Shown piece after piece: positions 33,524 to 42,300 of a stretch of 64,000 nucleotides of DNA. The stretch spans positions 62,001 through 126,000 of the forward strand of contig JBGAHL010000003.1 of assembly GCA_044226205.1 (NCBI GenBank), read 5' to 3'. Source of the DNA: M3007 sp044226205 (GTDB lineage: Bacteria; Bacteroidota; Bacteroidia; Chitinophagales; Saprospiraceae). The translations under genes and the position numbers were made by a program. The notes under the pieces are model-generated. The model saw only the letters and a program-made list of their open reading frames with translations, did no database searches and was not told the DNA's origin. Position 1 is the stretch's first letter. Every line of letters begins with the position of its first letter.

Positions 33524-34369
33524 ATGGCAGGCTTGTTTTCAAGTGAAGGAGACGGTAAAAAAGTCTTCTATAAAACTGAGGATGAAATAGAATTGATTCG
33601 TCAGTCCTGCCTTTTGGTTTCCAAAACGCTTGCCCATGTGGCCAGCATCCTTCGCCCGGGAATAACGGGCAGGGAAATAGACCGGGCAGCAGAAGAGCTG
33701 ATCCGCGACCATGGCGCCCGGCCAGCCTTTAAAGGATATCACGATTTCCCGGCGACGCTTTGTGTATCATTTAACGACATTGTGGTACACGGTATCCCCA
33801 GTAATCGCGAGTTTAAGGAAGATGATATTGTCTCGGTTGATTGCGGGGTCGAATTGAACGGTTTTTATGGCGACGCGGCTTTTACTTTCCCGTTTACGGC
33901 AGTAAAACCGGAAGTAATGGAATTACTTAGCGTTACCTACGGCTCTTTGTACAAAGGAATCGAGCAAGCCGTTGCCGGACACCGGATCGGAGATATTGCT
34001 TTTGCGATTCAGGATTTCTGCGAGCGCCAGCACCGCTATGGAGTGGTTCGCGAGCTTGTCGGACACGGTCTTGGCAGATCCCTGCACGAAGAACCTGAAG
34101 TGCCGAACTATGGTAAACGCGGCAAAGGGATGGTCATGCGGGAAGGATTGGTTATTGCCATCGAACCGATGATCAATCTGGGTGTCAGAGATGTATACCA
34201 GGCCAACGACGGTTGGACGATTCACACCCGCGACCGCAAACCCAGCGCACATTACGAACATAGCGTGGCTGTTCGAAAAAACAAAGCCGACGTGTTGTCC
34301 GATCATAATTATATTCTGGAGGCAGTAAAAAATAACCCTGCCTTGCAAAAAGTTTCACCTAAAAATTAG
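33524..34369 (+). CDS. map: Type I methionine aminopeptidase
   Basis: 281 residues. It removes the initiator Met from nascent proteins. The metal ligands of the pita-bread fold are visible: Asp in VDCGVELNGFYGDAAFTF (two Asp), His in VGHGLGRSLHEEPEVPNYG, Glu in AIEPMINLG and Glu in HYEHSVAV. An N-terminal MAGLFSSEGDGKKVFYKTED extension of about 20 residues precedes the catalytic domain. Lies 13 nt after secY. Confidence 0.96.
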   Translation: MAGLFSSEGDGKKVFYKTEDEIELIRQSCLLVSKTLAHVASILRPGITGREIDRAAEELIRDHGARPAFKGYHDFPATLCVSFNDIVVHGIPSNREFKEDDIVSVDCGVELNGFYGDAAFTFPFTAVKPEVMELLSVTYGSLYKGIEQAVAGHRIGDIAFAIQDFCERQHRYGVVRELVGHGLGRSLHEEPEVPNYGKRGKGMVMREGLVIAIEPMINLGVRDVYQANDGWTIHTRDRKPSAHYEHSVAVRKNKADVLSDHNYILEAVKNNPALQKVSPKN

Positions 34370-34402
34370 AACTTTGCAGCCCAAAATTCGGAAGGGCTTT
34401 TT

Positions 34403-34621
34403 ATGGCAAAAGAAGATCTGATAAAACAAGACGGTGTCGTCGCAGAGGCACTTTCCAACGCGAACTTCAAAGTTCGCCTGGAAAACGGCCACACCATTCT
34501 GGCGACCATCTCCGGAAAAATGCGCATGCACTACATTCGTATTCTTCCCGGCGACAAGGTTTCCATCGAAATGTCACCCTACGACCTGACCCGTGGCCGG
34601 ATCATATACAGGTATAAATAA
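34403..34621 (+). CDS. infA: Translation initiation factor IF-1
   Basis: 72 residues, exactly the usual length, S1-type OB fold: MAKEDLIKQDGVVAEALSNA and HTILATISGKMRMHYIRILP. It blocks the ribosomal A site during initiation. Usual place between map and rpmJ. Confidence 0.97.
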   Translation: MAKEDLIKQDGVVAEALSNANFKVRLENGHTILATISGKMRMHYIRILPGDKVSIEMSPYDLTRGRIIYRYK

Positions 34622-34675
34622 GCACCTGATAAACAACGAACAAGCAGTTTTTGAACTTAGAAAATAACAGCCGAC

Positions 34676-34792
34676 ATGAAGGTCAAACCGTCCATCAAGA
34701 AGCGTTCCGCAGATTGCAAAATCGTTCGCCGAAAAGGCAAACTTTATGTGATCAACAAGAAAAACCCGAAATACAAACAACGCCAGGGTTAA
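34676..34792 (+). CDS. rpmJ: 50S ribosomal protein L36
   Basis: 38 codons starting ATG at 34676. MKVKPSIKKRSADCKIVRRK and then GKLYVINKKNPKYKQRQG are the L36 pattern. Cys14 is present but the other usual zinc ligands (Cys at 11, Cys at 27, His at 33) are replaced (Arg/Ser, Asn, Tyr region), so this looks like a zinc-independent form. Follows infA by 54 nt. Confidence 0.93.
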   Translation: MKVKPSIKKRSADCKIVRRKGKLYVINKKNPKYKQRQG

Positions 34793-34842
34793 TTCTTTTA
34801 ACCTCAGTGTTAATTCATTGATATTACAACCAACCGCATAAT

Positions 34843-35220
34843 ATGGCACGTATTGCAGGTGTTGACTTGCCCCGTAACAAACGCGGCGTCATCGGACTGA
34901 CCTACATCTATGGCGTCGGCTCTTCGACTGCCCGCGCGATTCTGGAAAAAGCCGGTATCGACGAAAGCACCAAAGTTGATCAGTGGACAGACGATAACAT
35001 CAAAACGATCACCCGGATCATCGCTGACGACTACAAAACCGAAGGTCAGCTCCGTTCGGAGGTACAATTGAACATCAAACGTCTGATGGACATTGGCTGC
35101 TATCGCGGCTTGCGCCACCGTAAAGGTCTGCCCTTGCGCGGTCAGCGTACCCGTACCAACGCCCGTACCCGTAAAGGCAAGCGTAAAACGGTTGCAAACA
35201 AGAAAAAAGCAACGAAATAA
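34843..35220 (+). CDS. rpsM: 30S ribosomal protein S13
   Basis: 125 residues. MARIAGVDLPRNKRGVIGLT and RGLRHRKGLPLRGQRTRTNA are diagnostic; the basic tail reaches the P-site tRNA. First gene of the alpha cluster. Confidence 0.97.
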   Translation: MARIAGVDLPRNKRGVIGLTYIYGVGSSTARAILEKAGIDESTKVDQWTDDNIKTITRIIADDYKTEGQLRSEVQLNIKRLMDIGCYRGLRHRKGLPLRGQRTRTNARTRKGKRKTVANKKKATK

Positions 35221-35303
35221 TGTGTTGAATGCGTTGCCGTATATCTATGTCGGTACGCTCCACATTAGCACATTAACTCATTAGCACATTAGCACATAAA
35301 AAT

Positions 35304-35696
35304 ATGGCCAAGGGAGCTAGCAAAAAAGTTGTCAAGCGCAAGGTAAAAGTGACGCCGGAAGGGCTCGTCTATATCCACGCCAGCTTTAACAACATCATCA
35401 TTTCGATCACCAACAAGCAGGGTGAAGTGGTATCCTGGGCATCGGCCGGTAAAGCCGGGTTCCGCGGTTCCAAGAAAAATACCCCCTACGCCGCACAAAT
35501 CGCTGCCAACGATGCTGCCAAGACGGCATTCGAAGCCGGTATCCGTGCTGCCGAGGTGTTCGTAAAAGGACCGGGTTCGGGTCGCGAGGCCGCTATCCGC
35601 GCCATCGATCAGTCGGGCATCAAAGTCATGATTATCAACGACGTGACGCCTATGCCCCACAACGGATGCCGTCCGCCCAAGCGCCGCCGCGTATAA
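35304..35696 (+). CDS. rpsK: 30S ribosomal protein S11
   Basis: 130 residues. GLVYIHASFNNIIISITNKQ, GPGSGREAAIRAI and the C-terminal DVTPMPHNGCRPPKRRRV are S11 signatures; it lies on the platform near the mRNA exit. Its 83-nt leader consists largely of CATTAGCACATTA-type units. Confidence 0.97.
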   Translation: MAKGASKKVVKRKVKVTPEGLVYIHASFNNIIISITNKQGEVVSWASAGKAGFRGSKKNTPYAAQIAANDAAKTAFEAGIRAAEVFVKGPGSGREAAIRAIDQSGIKVMIINDVTPMPHNGCRPPKRRRV

Positions 35697-35808
35697 TGTG
35701 TCAAGATGTTTTTGGCTTACACCCATTAACTTCCCAGCACAACACAAACAAATTCGCTAATGTCTAATCAGTACATTAGTATATCAAGAAATTAGCACAT
35801 TTTCAATA

Positions 35809-36423
35809 ATGGCTCGTTATACAGGACCAACGACTAAAAAAGCCCGCACTTTCGGCGACTCTATCTACGGCTACGACAAGTACTTCGAACGTCGTAAATA
35901 TCCGCCCGGACAGCATGGCCTGGCACGCAAGAAAAAAGCTGCCTCCAACTATGCCGTTCAGCTGGCTGAAAAACAAAAAGCCAAATATACCTACGGCGTA
36001 CTCGAGCGTCAGTTCCGCAAAACTTTTCATGACGCTACCCGCCGTCACGGCGTAACAGGCGAAGTGTTGCTCCAGTTGCTGGAAGCCCGTCTCGATAACA
36101 CGATCTACCGCTTGGGTATTTCCCCGACCCGTCGTGGCGCCCGCCAGTTGGTGAGCCACCGTCACGTTACGGTCAATGGCAAAGTGGTCAACATCCCGTC
36201 TTACTCGCTCAAGCCCGGCGATGTGATTGCAGTTCGCGGCCGTTCCAAAGGTCTCGAAGTTGTTACAACGCACGTTGGCGCTAAAAACAGCGATGTACGC
36301 AAGTTTGGCTGGCTGGAATGGAACCCCGATAAAATGTCGGGCATCTTCCTGACCTACCCGCAACGGGATCAGATTCCGGAGAAAATCAACGAACAGCTGA
36401 TCGTCGAGTTGTACTCGAAGTAA
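35809..36423 (+). CDS. rpsD: 30S ribosomal protein S4
   Basis: 204 residues with the S4 RNA-binding domain (ARLDNTIYRLGISPTRRGAR in part, then VSHRHVTVNGKVVNIPSY). The N-terminal zinc Cys cluster seen in some bacteria is absent. S4 nucleates 30S assembly and in enterobacteria represses this operon. Followed by a strong stem-loop before rpoA. Confidence 0.97.
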   Translation: MARYTGPTTKKARTFGDSIYGYDKYFERRKYPPGQHGLARKKKAASNYAVQLAEKQKAKYTYGVLERQFRKTFHDATRRHGVTGEVLLQLLEARLDNTIYRLGISPTRRGARQLVSHRHVTVNGKVVNIPSYSLKPGDVIAVRGRSKGLEVVTTHVGAKNSDVRKFGWLEWNPDKMSGIFLTYPQRDQIPEKINEQLIVELYSK

Positions 36424-36434
36424 GCCTGATGATA

Positions 36435-36485
36435 GCGGAAAAGGTTGGCGCTCCCTGTAGGGCGCCAACCATTTCCGCGTTTTTG
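36435..36485 (+). terminator. Strong stem-loop between rpsD and rpoA (possible attenuator)
   Basis: GCGGAAA-A-GGTTGGCGC (36435-36451) pairs with GCGCCAACC-A-TTTCCGC (36462-36478): 16 pairs with one A-A mismatch, then GTTTTTG. The short broken T-run suggests partial termination or a processing or stability element rather than a full stop, since rpoA and rplQ follow. No perfect -7 element was found between it and rpoA. Confidence 0.65.
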
Positions 36486-36576
36486 CGTTTAATACCGCCG
36501 CCCAAAACTAAACGCGACAATCCCCGGATTTTCAATTGTTTTTCCCACCTCACTCAATTTCGGAGCAATCCATACC

Positions 36577-37575
36577 ATGAGTATTCTCAATTTCCAAAAG
36601 CCCGACAAAATCCTGCTTCAAAAAGCAACGGATTTTGAAGGCACTTTTGAATTCAAACCCCTCGAACCGGGCTTCGGCCAAACGGTTGGCAACTCTCTCC
36701 GTCGCGTACTCCTTTCCTCGCTCGAAGGCTTCGCCATCAGCGCTGTGCGCATCGGCGGTGTCGACCACGAGTTCGCTACCATCCGTGGCGTAGTGGAAGA
36801 CGTGGTGGATATCGTGCTCAACCTCAAACAGGTTCGTATCAAACAACTTATCCAGGACGAAAAACTTCAGCAGGAAAAAATCTACCTGACCATCAGCGGC
36901 CGGGAAGAATTTCGTGCCGGAGACATCGAAGAATTTACCAACGTATTCAAGGTAATGAACCCGGATCTCCTGCTTTGCCGCATGGAGCCCTCCGTCAACC
37001 TCGAACTGGAACTTACCATCACCAAAGGCCGCGGCTACCAGCCCGCCGATGATATGGTGCCGAAAGACGCCGCTATCGGTGTTATTCCGATCGACGCCAT
37101 CTACACGCCCATCAAAAATGTGGCGTACAAAGTGGAAAATACCCGCGTCGGCCAGCGCACCGACTATGAAAAACTCACTATCGAAGTGAAAACCGACGGC
37201 ACTATCCACCCGGAAGATGCCATCCGCGAAGCCAGCCGTATCCTGATCCAGCACCTCATGCTGATCACCGACGACAACATCACTTTCGATACACCGCAAA
37301 GCCGCGAGGAAAACGTAGTGGACGAGCACATCCTCCACATGCGCAAACTGCTCAAAACCTCGCTCGAAGACCTCGACCTCAGCGTACGCGCCTATAACTG
37401 CCTCAAAGCAGCCAAAATCAATACGCTGGCCGAACTGGTCAAATACGACACCCACGAACTGCTCAAATTCCGCAATTTCGGTAAAAAGTCGCTCGTGGAA
37501 ATCGAAGAACTCCTCCAGGAAAAAGGCCTCACTTTCGGCATGGACCTGGCGAAGTACAAACTGGACGAAGAGTAA
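36577..37575 (+). CDS. rpoA: DNA-directed RNA polymerase subunit alpha
   Basis: 332 residues. The N-terminal dimerisation and assembly domain (1-235) carries EPGFGQTVGNSLRRVLLSSL, and the C-terminal domain carries RAYNCLKAAKINTLAELVKY and FRNFGKKSLVEIEELL for UP-element and activator contact. A full-length enzyme subunit; it sits downstream of a large stem-loop that may set its ratio to ribosomal proteins. Confidence 0.98.
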   Translation: MSILNFQKPDKILLQKATDFEGTFEFKPLEPGFGQTVGNSLRRVLLSSLEGFAISAVRIGGVDHEFATIRGVVEDVVDIVLNLKQVRIKQLIQDEKLQQEKIYLTISGREEFRAGDIEEFTNVFKVMNPDLLLCRMEPSVNLELELTITKGRGYQPADDMVPKDAAIGVIPIDAIYTPIKNVAYKVENTRVGQRTDYEKLTIEVKTDGTIHPEDAIREASRILIQHLMLITDDNITFDTPQSREENVVDEHILHMRKLLKTSLEDLDLSVRAYNCLKAAKINTLAELVKYDTHELLKFRNFGKKSLVEIEELLQEKGLTFGMDLAKYKLDEE

Positions 37576-37588
37576 ATGCCCTGATTTG

Positions 37589-37650
37589 TTAATGTGCTAA
37601 TGGAATGACAAGACTTTTCAATAGGCCTTTCTTCTTTTAGCACATTAGCA
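37589..37650 (+). repeat. Inverted copies of the TTAGCACATTA spacer motif
   Basis: TTAATGTGCTAA at 37589-37600 and TTAGCACATTAG at about 37638-37649 are inverted copies separated by about 37 nt in the 170-nt rpoA-rplQ spacer. The same motif in direct orientation lies before rpsK and rpsD. Confidence 0.7.
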
Positions 37651-37745
37651 ATTACATACTTGACTATTTTCTTAACAAGCGCAGTAACCGTCGAGCGTCT
37701 TTTCGGGCTTGCCCCGGTGCTGCCACCTAAAATTAGGTACATCTC

Positions 37746-38402
37746 ATGCGACACGGAGATAAAGTAAACAACCTCGGACGCACCGCGTCCCACCGCCGCG
37801 CCCTGCTGGCCAACCTGGCAAACGCCCTCATCGAACACAAACGCATCAACACCACCTTGGCCAAAGCCAAAGCCCTGCGTCGCTACGTAGAGCCTCTGGT
37901 AACCAAAGCCAAGGACAACACCACCCACTCCCGTCGCGTGGTGTTCAGTTACCTCCAGAACAAAGACGCCGTCAAGGAACTGTTCAGCACCGTAGCCGCC
38001 AAAATCGGTGACCGCCCGGGTGGCTATGTTCGTATCATCAAACTCGGCTTCCGCCGCGGTGACGGCGCCGAAGTAGCCATGATCGAGTTCGTGGATTTCA
38101 ACGAAACCTACAACCCGAAAGCCGGCAAAGAAGCCACCAAGAAGAAAACCCGTCGTGGTAACAAGAAACCCACGGAATCCAAAGTAAGCGCCAAGGTAAC
38201 CGAGGCCAAAGCAGCCGCTGCAGCAGCACCGGTTGTAGAAGAAGTTGCTCCGGTAGTTGAAGAAACTGTGGCCGCCGTCGAGGAAACGCCAGTGGTTGAA
38301 GAAACCGTAGCAGCTGTGGAAGAAACTCCCGCCGCTGAACCCGAGGCCCCCGCTTCCGAAGAAACAGCGACCGAAGAAGAAAAGAAAGACGAAGAGGCCT
38401 GA
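37746..38402 (+). CDS. rplQ: 50S ribosomal protein L17 with acidic tail
   Basis: 218 residues, of which about 1-125 are L17 (MRHGDKVNNLGRTASHRRAL, then RVVFSYLQNKDAVKELFSTV and RPGGYVRIIKLGFRRGDGA). A Lys-rich hinge (EATKKKTRRGNKKP) is followed by a long acidic Ala/Val/Glu/Pro tail with repeated PVVEET and AAVEETP units to the end. The tail is expected to be disordered and strongly negative. Last gene of the block; a terminator follows within 40 nt. Confidence 0.96.
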   Translation: MRHGDKVNNLGRTASHRRALLANLANALIEHKRINTTLAKAKALRRYVEPLVTKAKDNTTHSRRVVFSYLQNKDAVKELFSTVAAKIGDRPGGYVRIIKLGFRRGDGAEVAMIEFVDFNETYNPKAGKEATKKKTRRGNKKPTESKVSAKVTEAKAAAAAAPVVEEVAPVVEETVAAVEETPVVEETVAAVEETPAAEPEAPASEETATEEEKKDEEA

Positions 38403-38435
38403 TTTTCAGGCAGATCGATTTCAGGATATTAATCG

Positions 38436-38472
38436 AGAGCCGCTCCGAAGTTCGGGGCGGCTCTTGTTGTTT
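38436..38472 (+). terminator. Terminator of the ribosomal protein block
   Basis: AGAGCCGC (38436-38443) pairs with GCGGCTCT (38457-38464), extended past a T-G pair by CCG/CGG, then TGTTGTTTT. It ends the rpsJ-rplQ transcript. Confidence 0.8.
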
Positions 38473-38502
38473 TGGCGTCATAGGATGGAGCCGGATACAA
38501 AC

Positions 38503-38515
38503 GGGGGGGGGGGGG
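38503..38515 (+). repeat. Homopolymer run of 13 G
   Basis: Thirteen consecutive G follow GGATACAAAC and precede CAGTTG. Such tracts slip during replication and are also common assembly errors. It is intergenic here. Confidence 0.9.
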
Positions 38516-38930
38516 CAGTTGTTTTATTGGACAAATTAGACAGAATCAACATGTTATGCCAAATGTGCCGACAAAAACCTGCTGATCCAGCCCAAAGCCT
38601 CGTCGTCTGCTTCCCAATCTCCACATGGAAGCGCTATTGTAATGGAAACAACGATAGGAGGGGAAATAATGGGCAATAAAAAAAACAGGGCACACATCAG
38701 AAACTGACGGCACCCTGTATAACCCCAAAAAACCAAATGAAAACAATCTTAAATATAACGCTCTATAATTGAGCGGAAATTTGCTGTGTTGTGGTTCGTT
38801 TTTCAACGATAACAGCACAAAGATAAGGCAGTTTTGAGACTCCGCAATAGTTGTCTAAAAAAATTTTTTCACTCCGTTAACGTACACGCGTAATCAGATT
38901 GTGGATAAAAAGAAAAGTATCTAAAAGCCT

Positions 38931-38938
38931 TACCTTCG
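38931..38938 (+). promoter_or_regulatory. Weak -7 promoter element
   Basis: TACCTTCG differs from TAnnTTTG at one position and lies 32 nt before the lipoprotein ATG, the usual distance in this window. No -33 element. Confidence 0.35.
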
Positions 38939-38969
38939 TCTGTCCAGTACAGAAAAATCAGGGATTTCC

Positions 38970-39287
38970 ATGATATTCAAACTGATCCGCTATCTCGGAG
39001 GAATTATAACAATGCTATTGACCGTCTGCGCCTGCGGTTCGGATACGGAAGCAATTGTACGCACTAAAGTAAACGAAAGGGTGGGGGAGTTTCGTGCCAA
39101 ACGACTGGCGGAATGTGAAGCGCGACTGCTGGCCCGTGCGGAAAAAATGGCAGACTCCCTGCTCATTCAGGAAGCGATCAATGCCCTCAACGACTCGCTG
39201 GCACGCAGCCGTCCCGGACGCCCCGACCGGCCACCTGCAGTGCCGCCGCTTGATTCGACGCCTGTGAAGCCGCTGTTTGATCAGTAA
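38970..39287 (+). CDS. Small hypothetical lipoprotein
   Basis: 105 residues. The N-terminal hydrophobic segment ends in VCAC-GS, giving a lipobox with Cys22 as the likely lipidated residue. A charged helix follows (about 30-78, EFRAKRLAECEARLLARAEK) and then a Pro/Arg-rich tail (RPGRPDRPPAVPP). It is likely anchored to the inner leaflet of the outer membrane. No family recognised. It lies 38 nt before the outer-membrane barrel gene and may be cotranscribed with it. Confidence 0.6.
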   Translation: MIFKLIRYLGGIITMLLTVCACGSDTEAIVRTKVNERVGEFRAKRLAECEARLLARAEKMADSLLIQEAINALNDSLARSRPGRPDRPPAVPPLDSTPVKPLFDQ

Positions 39288-39325
39288 ACACGCGTCAAGG
39301 CAACGAAAACGCCGTCTTCGACGCC

Positions 39326-42300
39326 ATGCAAGGGTTGCCCGTGATGTACCCGATGTTTTGTTGCCGAACCGATAACTTGAACCGATTTCGACGTTTTTTG
39401 TCGAGACGAGGCCGGACCCTTCTGGCTTGTTTGGCACTTTGGATGTGCGGAACGGCGCCTGCTTTCGCACAGTGGACCAACCTGCGAAGCGCTGTTGCCG
39501 ACGCCTGGGCGCCGGTACAGACGCTGGACTCCCTGAGCATTCTTCCCCCCCTGTTGGGCATACAGGATGCCGAAAGCGGACAACTGCTCGATGCCCGCCT
39601 TTTTTCCATACAAAATACCCGCCTGCTGATCGATACCGCTGCCTTGCACGCCGCCTGCCCTGCCTGCAAGCGACTCGTTATCGGTTATCGGGTTCTGCCT
39701 TATAACCTGGCCTCTCCTTTTTATCGCCTCGACACCGCGTTGATACGGCGGCCGGGCGCTGCCGACGACGATATCCGCTACGATTATTCGCCCTATTCGC
39801 CTTCAAAAAACGTTTGGGAAAGTTCCAGCCTGCGCTCGGCCGGCGCCTATACCCGCGGGCTTTCCTTCGGCAACAATCAAAACCTGGTTTTCAACTCAAA
39901 TCTGAACCTTCAACTCGACGGACGACTGGGCAATGATCTTGAACTGAGCGCGGCCTTGTCCGATAATTCCATTCCCCTGCAACCTGACGGTACGACCCGC
40001 CAGTTGCAGGAATTCGACCGGATTTACATCCAGTTGCGCAGAAAAAATGTGGCTTTGACGGCCGGCGATTACGACCTCGCCCGCCCGCAGGGCTATTTTT
40101 CCAACTATTTCAAACGACTGCAAGGAGGCATGGTCAGCGGTTTGCAGCTTTGGCCCGGGAATGCCCGTGATACCCTGGTCTATCGCGGGGCAGCAGCCGT
40201 TTCTAAAGGCAAATTCGCCCGGCAAACCATCCAGGGACAGGAAGGTAACCAGGGCCCCTATCGCCTGCAAGGCGCAGAAGGCGAGCGTTTTATCATTGTG
40301 CTGGCCGGTACGGAAAAAGTATTTCTCGACGGCCAACTGCTGCGTCGGGGCCTCGACGATGATTACGTGATCGATTACAACCTGGGCGAAATTTCATTTA
40401 CCACCCGCCGCCTGGTTACAAAAGACAGCCGCATTATCGTGGAGTTTGAATACGCCGTTCAGGCCTACCTGCGCGCCACGATGGCTGCGAATACGGAATG
40501 GCGAATGCCTTCGGGGCGTGTTTACCTCAACCTGTACAGCGAACAGGACAGCCGCAACAGCGGAGGCGCTCAGGACTTGTCGGCCAGCGAACGCTACCGG
40601 CTCGCCCAGGCGGGCGACAGCTTGTCCAATGCTTACGCTTCGGGCATCGACACCCTGTCGGACTATGACCCGGCAAGGGTGCAGTACAAGGCGCTGGACA
40701 CCCTCGTATGCGGAACCCTGCGCACGATTCTGGTCTATTCCGTGAGCGGCGACAGCGCCCGATATGCCGCCCGATTTACCGAGGTGCCGCAAGGGCAAGG
40801 TAACTATGTGCAGGCTTTCACCGCCGCCAACGGCAGGGTGTACCGATGGGTAGCGCCCGACCCAGTGACTTGTCAGCCGCGAGGGAATTTTGAGCCGGTG
40901 GTCAAATTGATTGCCCCGGAGTCGCGTCAGTTGTATAGTGTGGGCGCGGATTACCGTTGGTCGCGCAGCACCCGCATGAATGCCGAAGCCGCGCTGAGTC
41001 GCTACGACCTGAACCGCTTCTCGCCGCTCGACAGCCGTGATGATGCCGGCGGTGCGGTATTTATCCAGGCGCAGCAACAGGTTTTTCCTTCGGCCAGGCA
41101 GGGTTGGCAGGCGCGTTTGAAAGGGCAATATGAGTATGCAGGGCAGACTTTCGTGCCGCTGAATCCTTATCGCCCGGCCGAGTTTGTGCGCGACTGGAAC
41201 CTCGGTTCCAACACCCTCAGGGCGACCGAGCAACTTTCGCGCGGGGAGCTTTGGGTTGAAAAAAAAGGGTGGGGGAGCGGCCGTTATGAATTCGGGGCTT
41301 TTGACCGGGCAAGTTTGTACAAAGGGCGGCGGCACTTCGCGCAGGTCCGAATGGGGCACGCTGGTTTTGATTTTATTGCCGAATGGAATGATTTACAAAG
41401 TGATGCGACGCTGGAAAGAACCCGTTTTTCGCGCCCGAAATTTGAACTGTCCAAAACCTTTTTTTCTCAAAAAGACAGCACACACAGCAGTCCGCTGCTC
41501 AAAATCGGCTTGTATGGCGAACGTGAAAAAAACGAGCGCCGCGACCCCTCTGCCGACACCTTGAGCCGTGCCGGATTCTGGTACGACCTGGCGCGTTTTT
41601 ATGTCCAAATGCCCGACGAACAGCGCGCTTTTCAGGTCGGAGGCAGTTTTACGCATCGCTCCGATTACGCGCCTTTGCCCGCTTTTTTTCGCCAAAACAC
41701 AGCAGCCGACGAGGTCAATATCAACGGCCGATGGCGACCGGCAAGCATCCTGCCGCACCCGACGAGCCACCAGCTGGTCTGGAACCTGAGTTGGCGCCAA
41801 CTGCGCATCATCGACCCCGAACTGACCAGCGAAGACGGTCAAAACACCTACCTGGGGCGGATCGACTACACTTTTTCGGGCTGGAAAAACGCGGTCAGCC
41901 TCACAACGGGCTATGAAATTGGCTCCGGACAGAGTCCAAAACTGGAATTCAGTTATGTAAAAGTCAATCCCGGGGAGGGCCAGTACACCTGGGTGGATCG
42001 CAACCGCGACAGTATTTTGCAGGTAGACGAGATGGAAATAGCGGTGTTTCAGGACCAGGCCACTTACGTTCGCGTCGCGGTCGCAACTACTGATTACATC
42101 CGGACGAACAACGTGGTTTTTAACCAAAACCTGCGGCTCGAACCCCGTGTGCTGTGGGCAAGGTCGAAAAAAGGCTGGAAGCGCGCCGCCCGGCTCATGT
42201 CGACCCAAAGCACGCTGCAAATCAACCGTCGGGTGTATGCCGATGCCGCGGGCATTTCTCCCTGGAATCCTTTTGATCTGGCGGTAGCCGACACCGCGTT

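Larger units (their letters stand above)
38403..38969 (+). other. 567-bp spacer after the ribosomal protein block
   Basis: This stretch holds the rplQ terminator (38436-38472), a run of 13 G, an imperfect stem near 38685-38716 (CAGGG ... TCAG AAA CTGA ... CCCTG) and a weak -7 element before the lipoprotein gene. Short open frames on both strands (for example 38464-38679) lack gene-like composition and were not called. A small RNA or remnant gene cannot be excluded. Confidence 0.6.

Noticed and set aside
34676..34792. rpmJ as a pseudogene because zinc ligands are missing
   Set aside because: The gene is full length and in the right place; zinc-free L36 forms are known.
38464..38679. 71-codon open frame after rplQ
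   Set aside because: Runs through the poly-G tract and the terminator arm, with no promoter or recognisable sequence.
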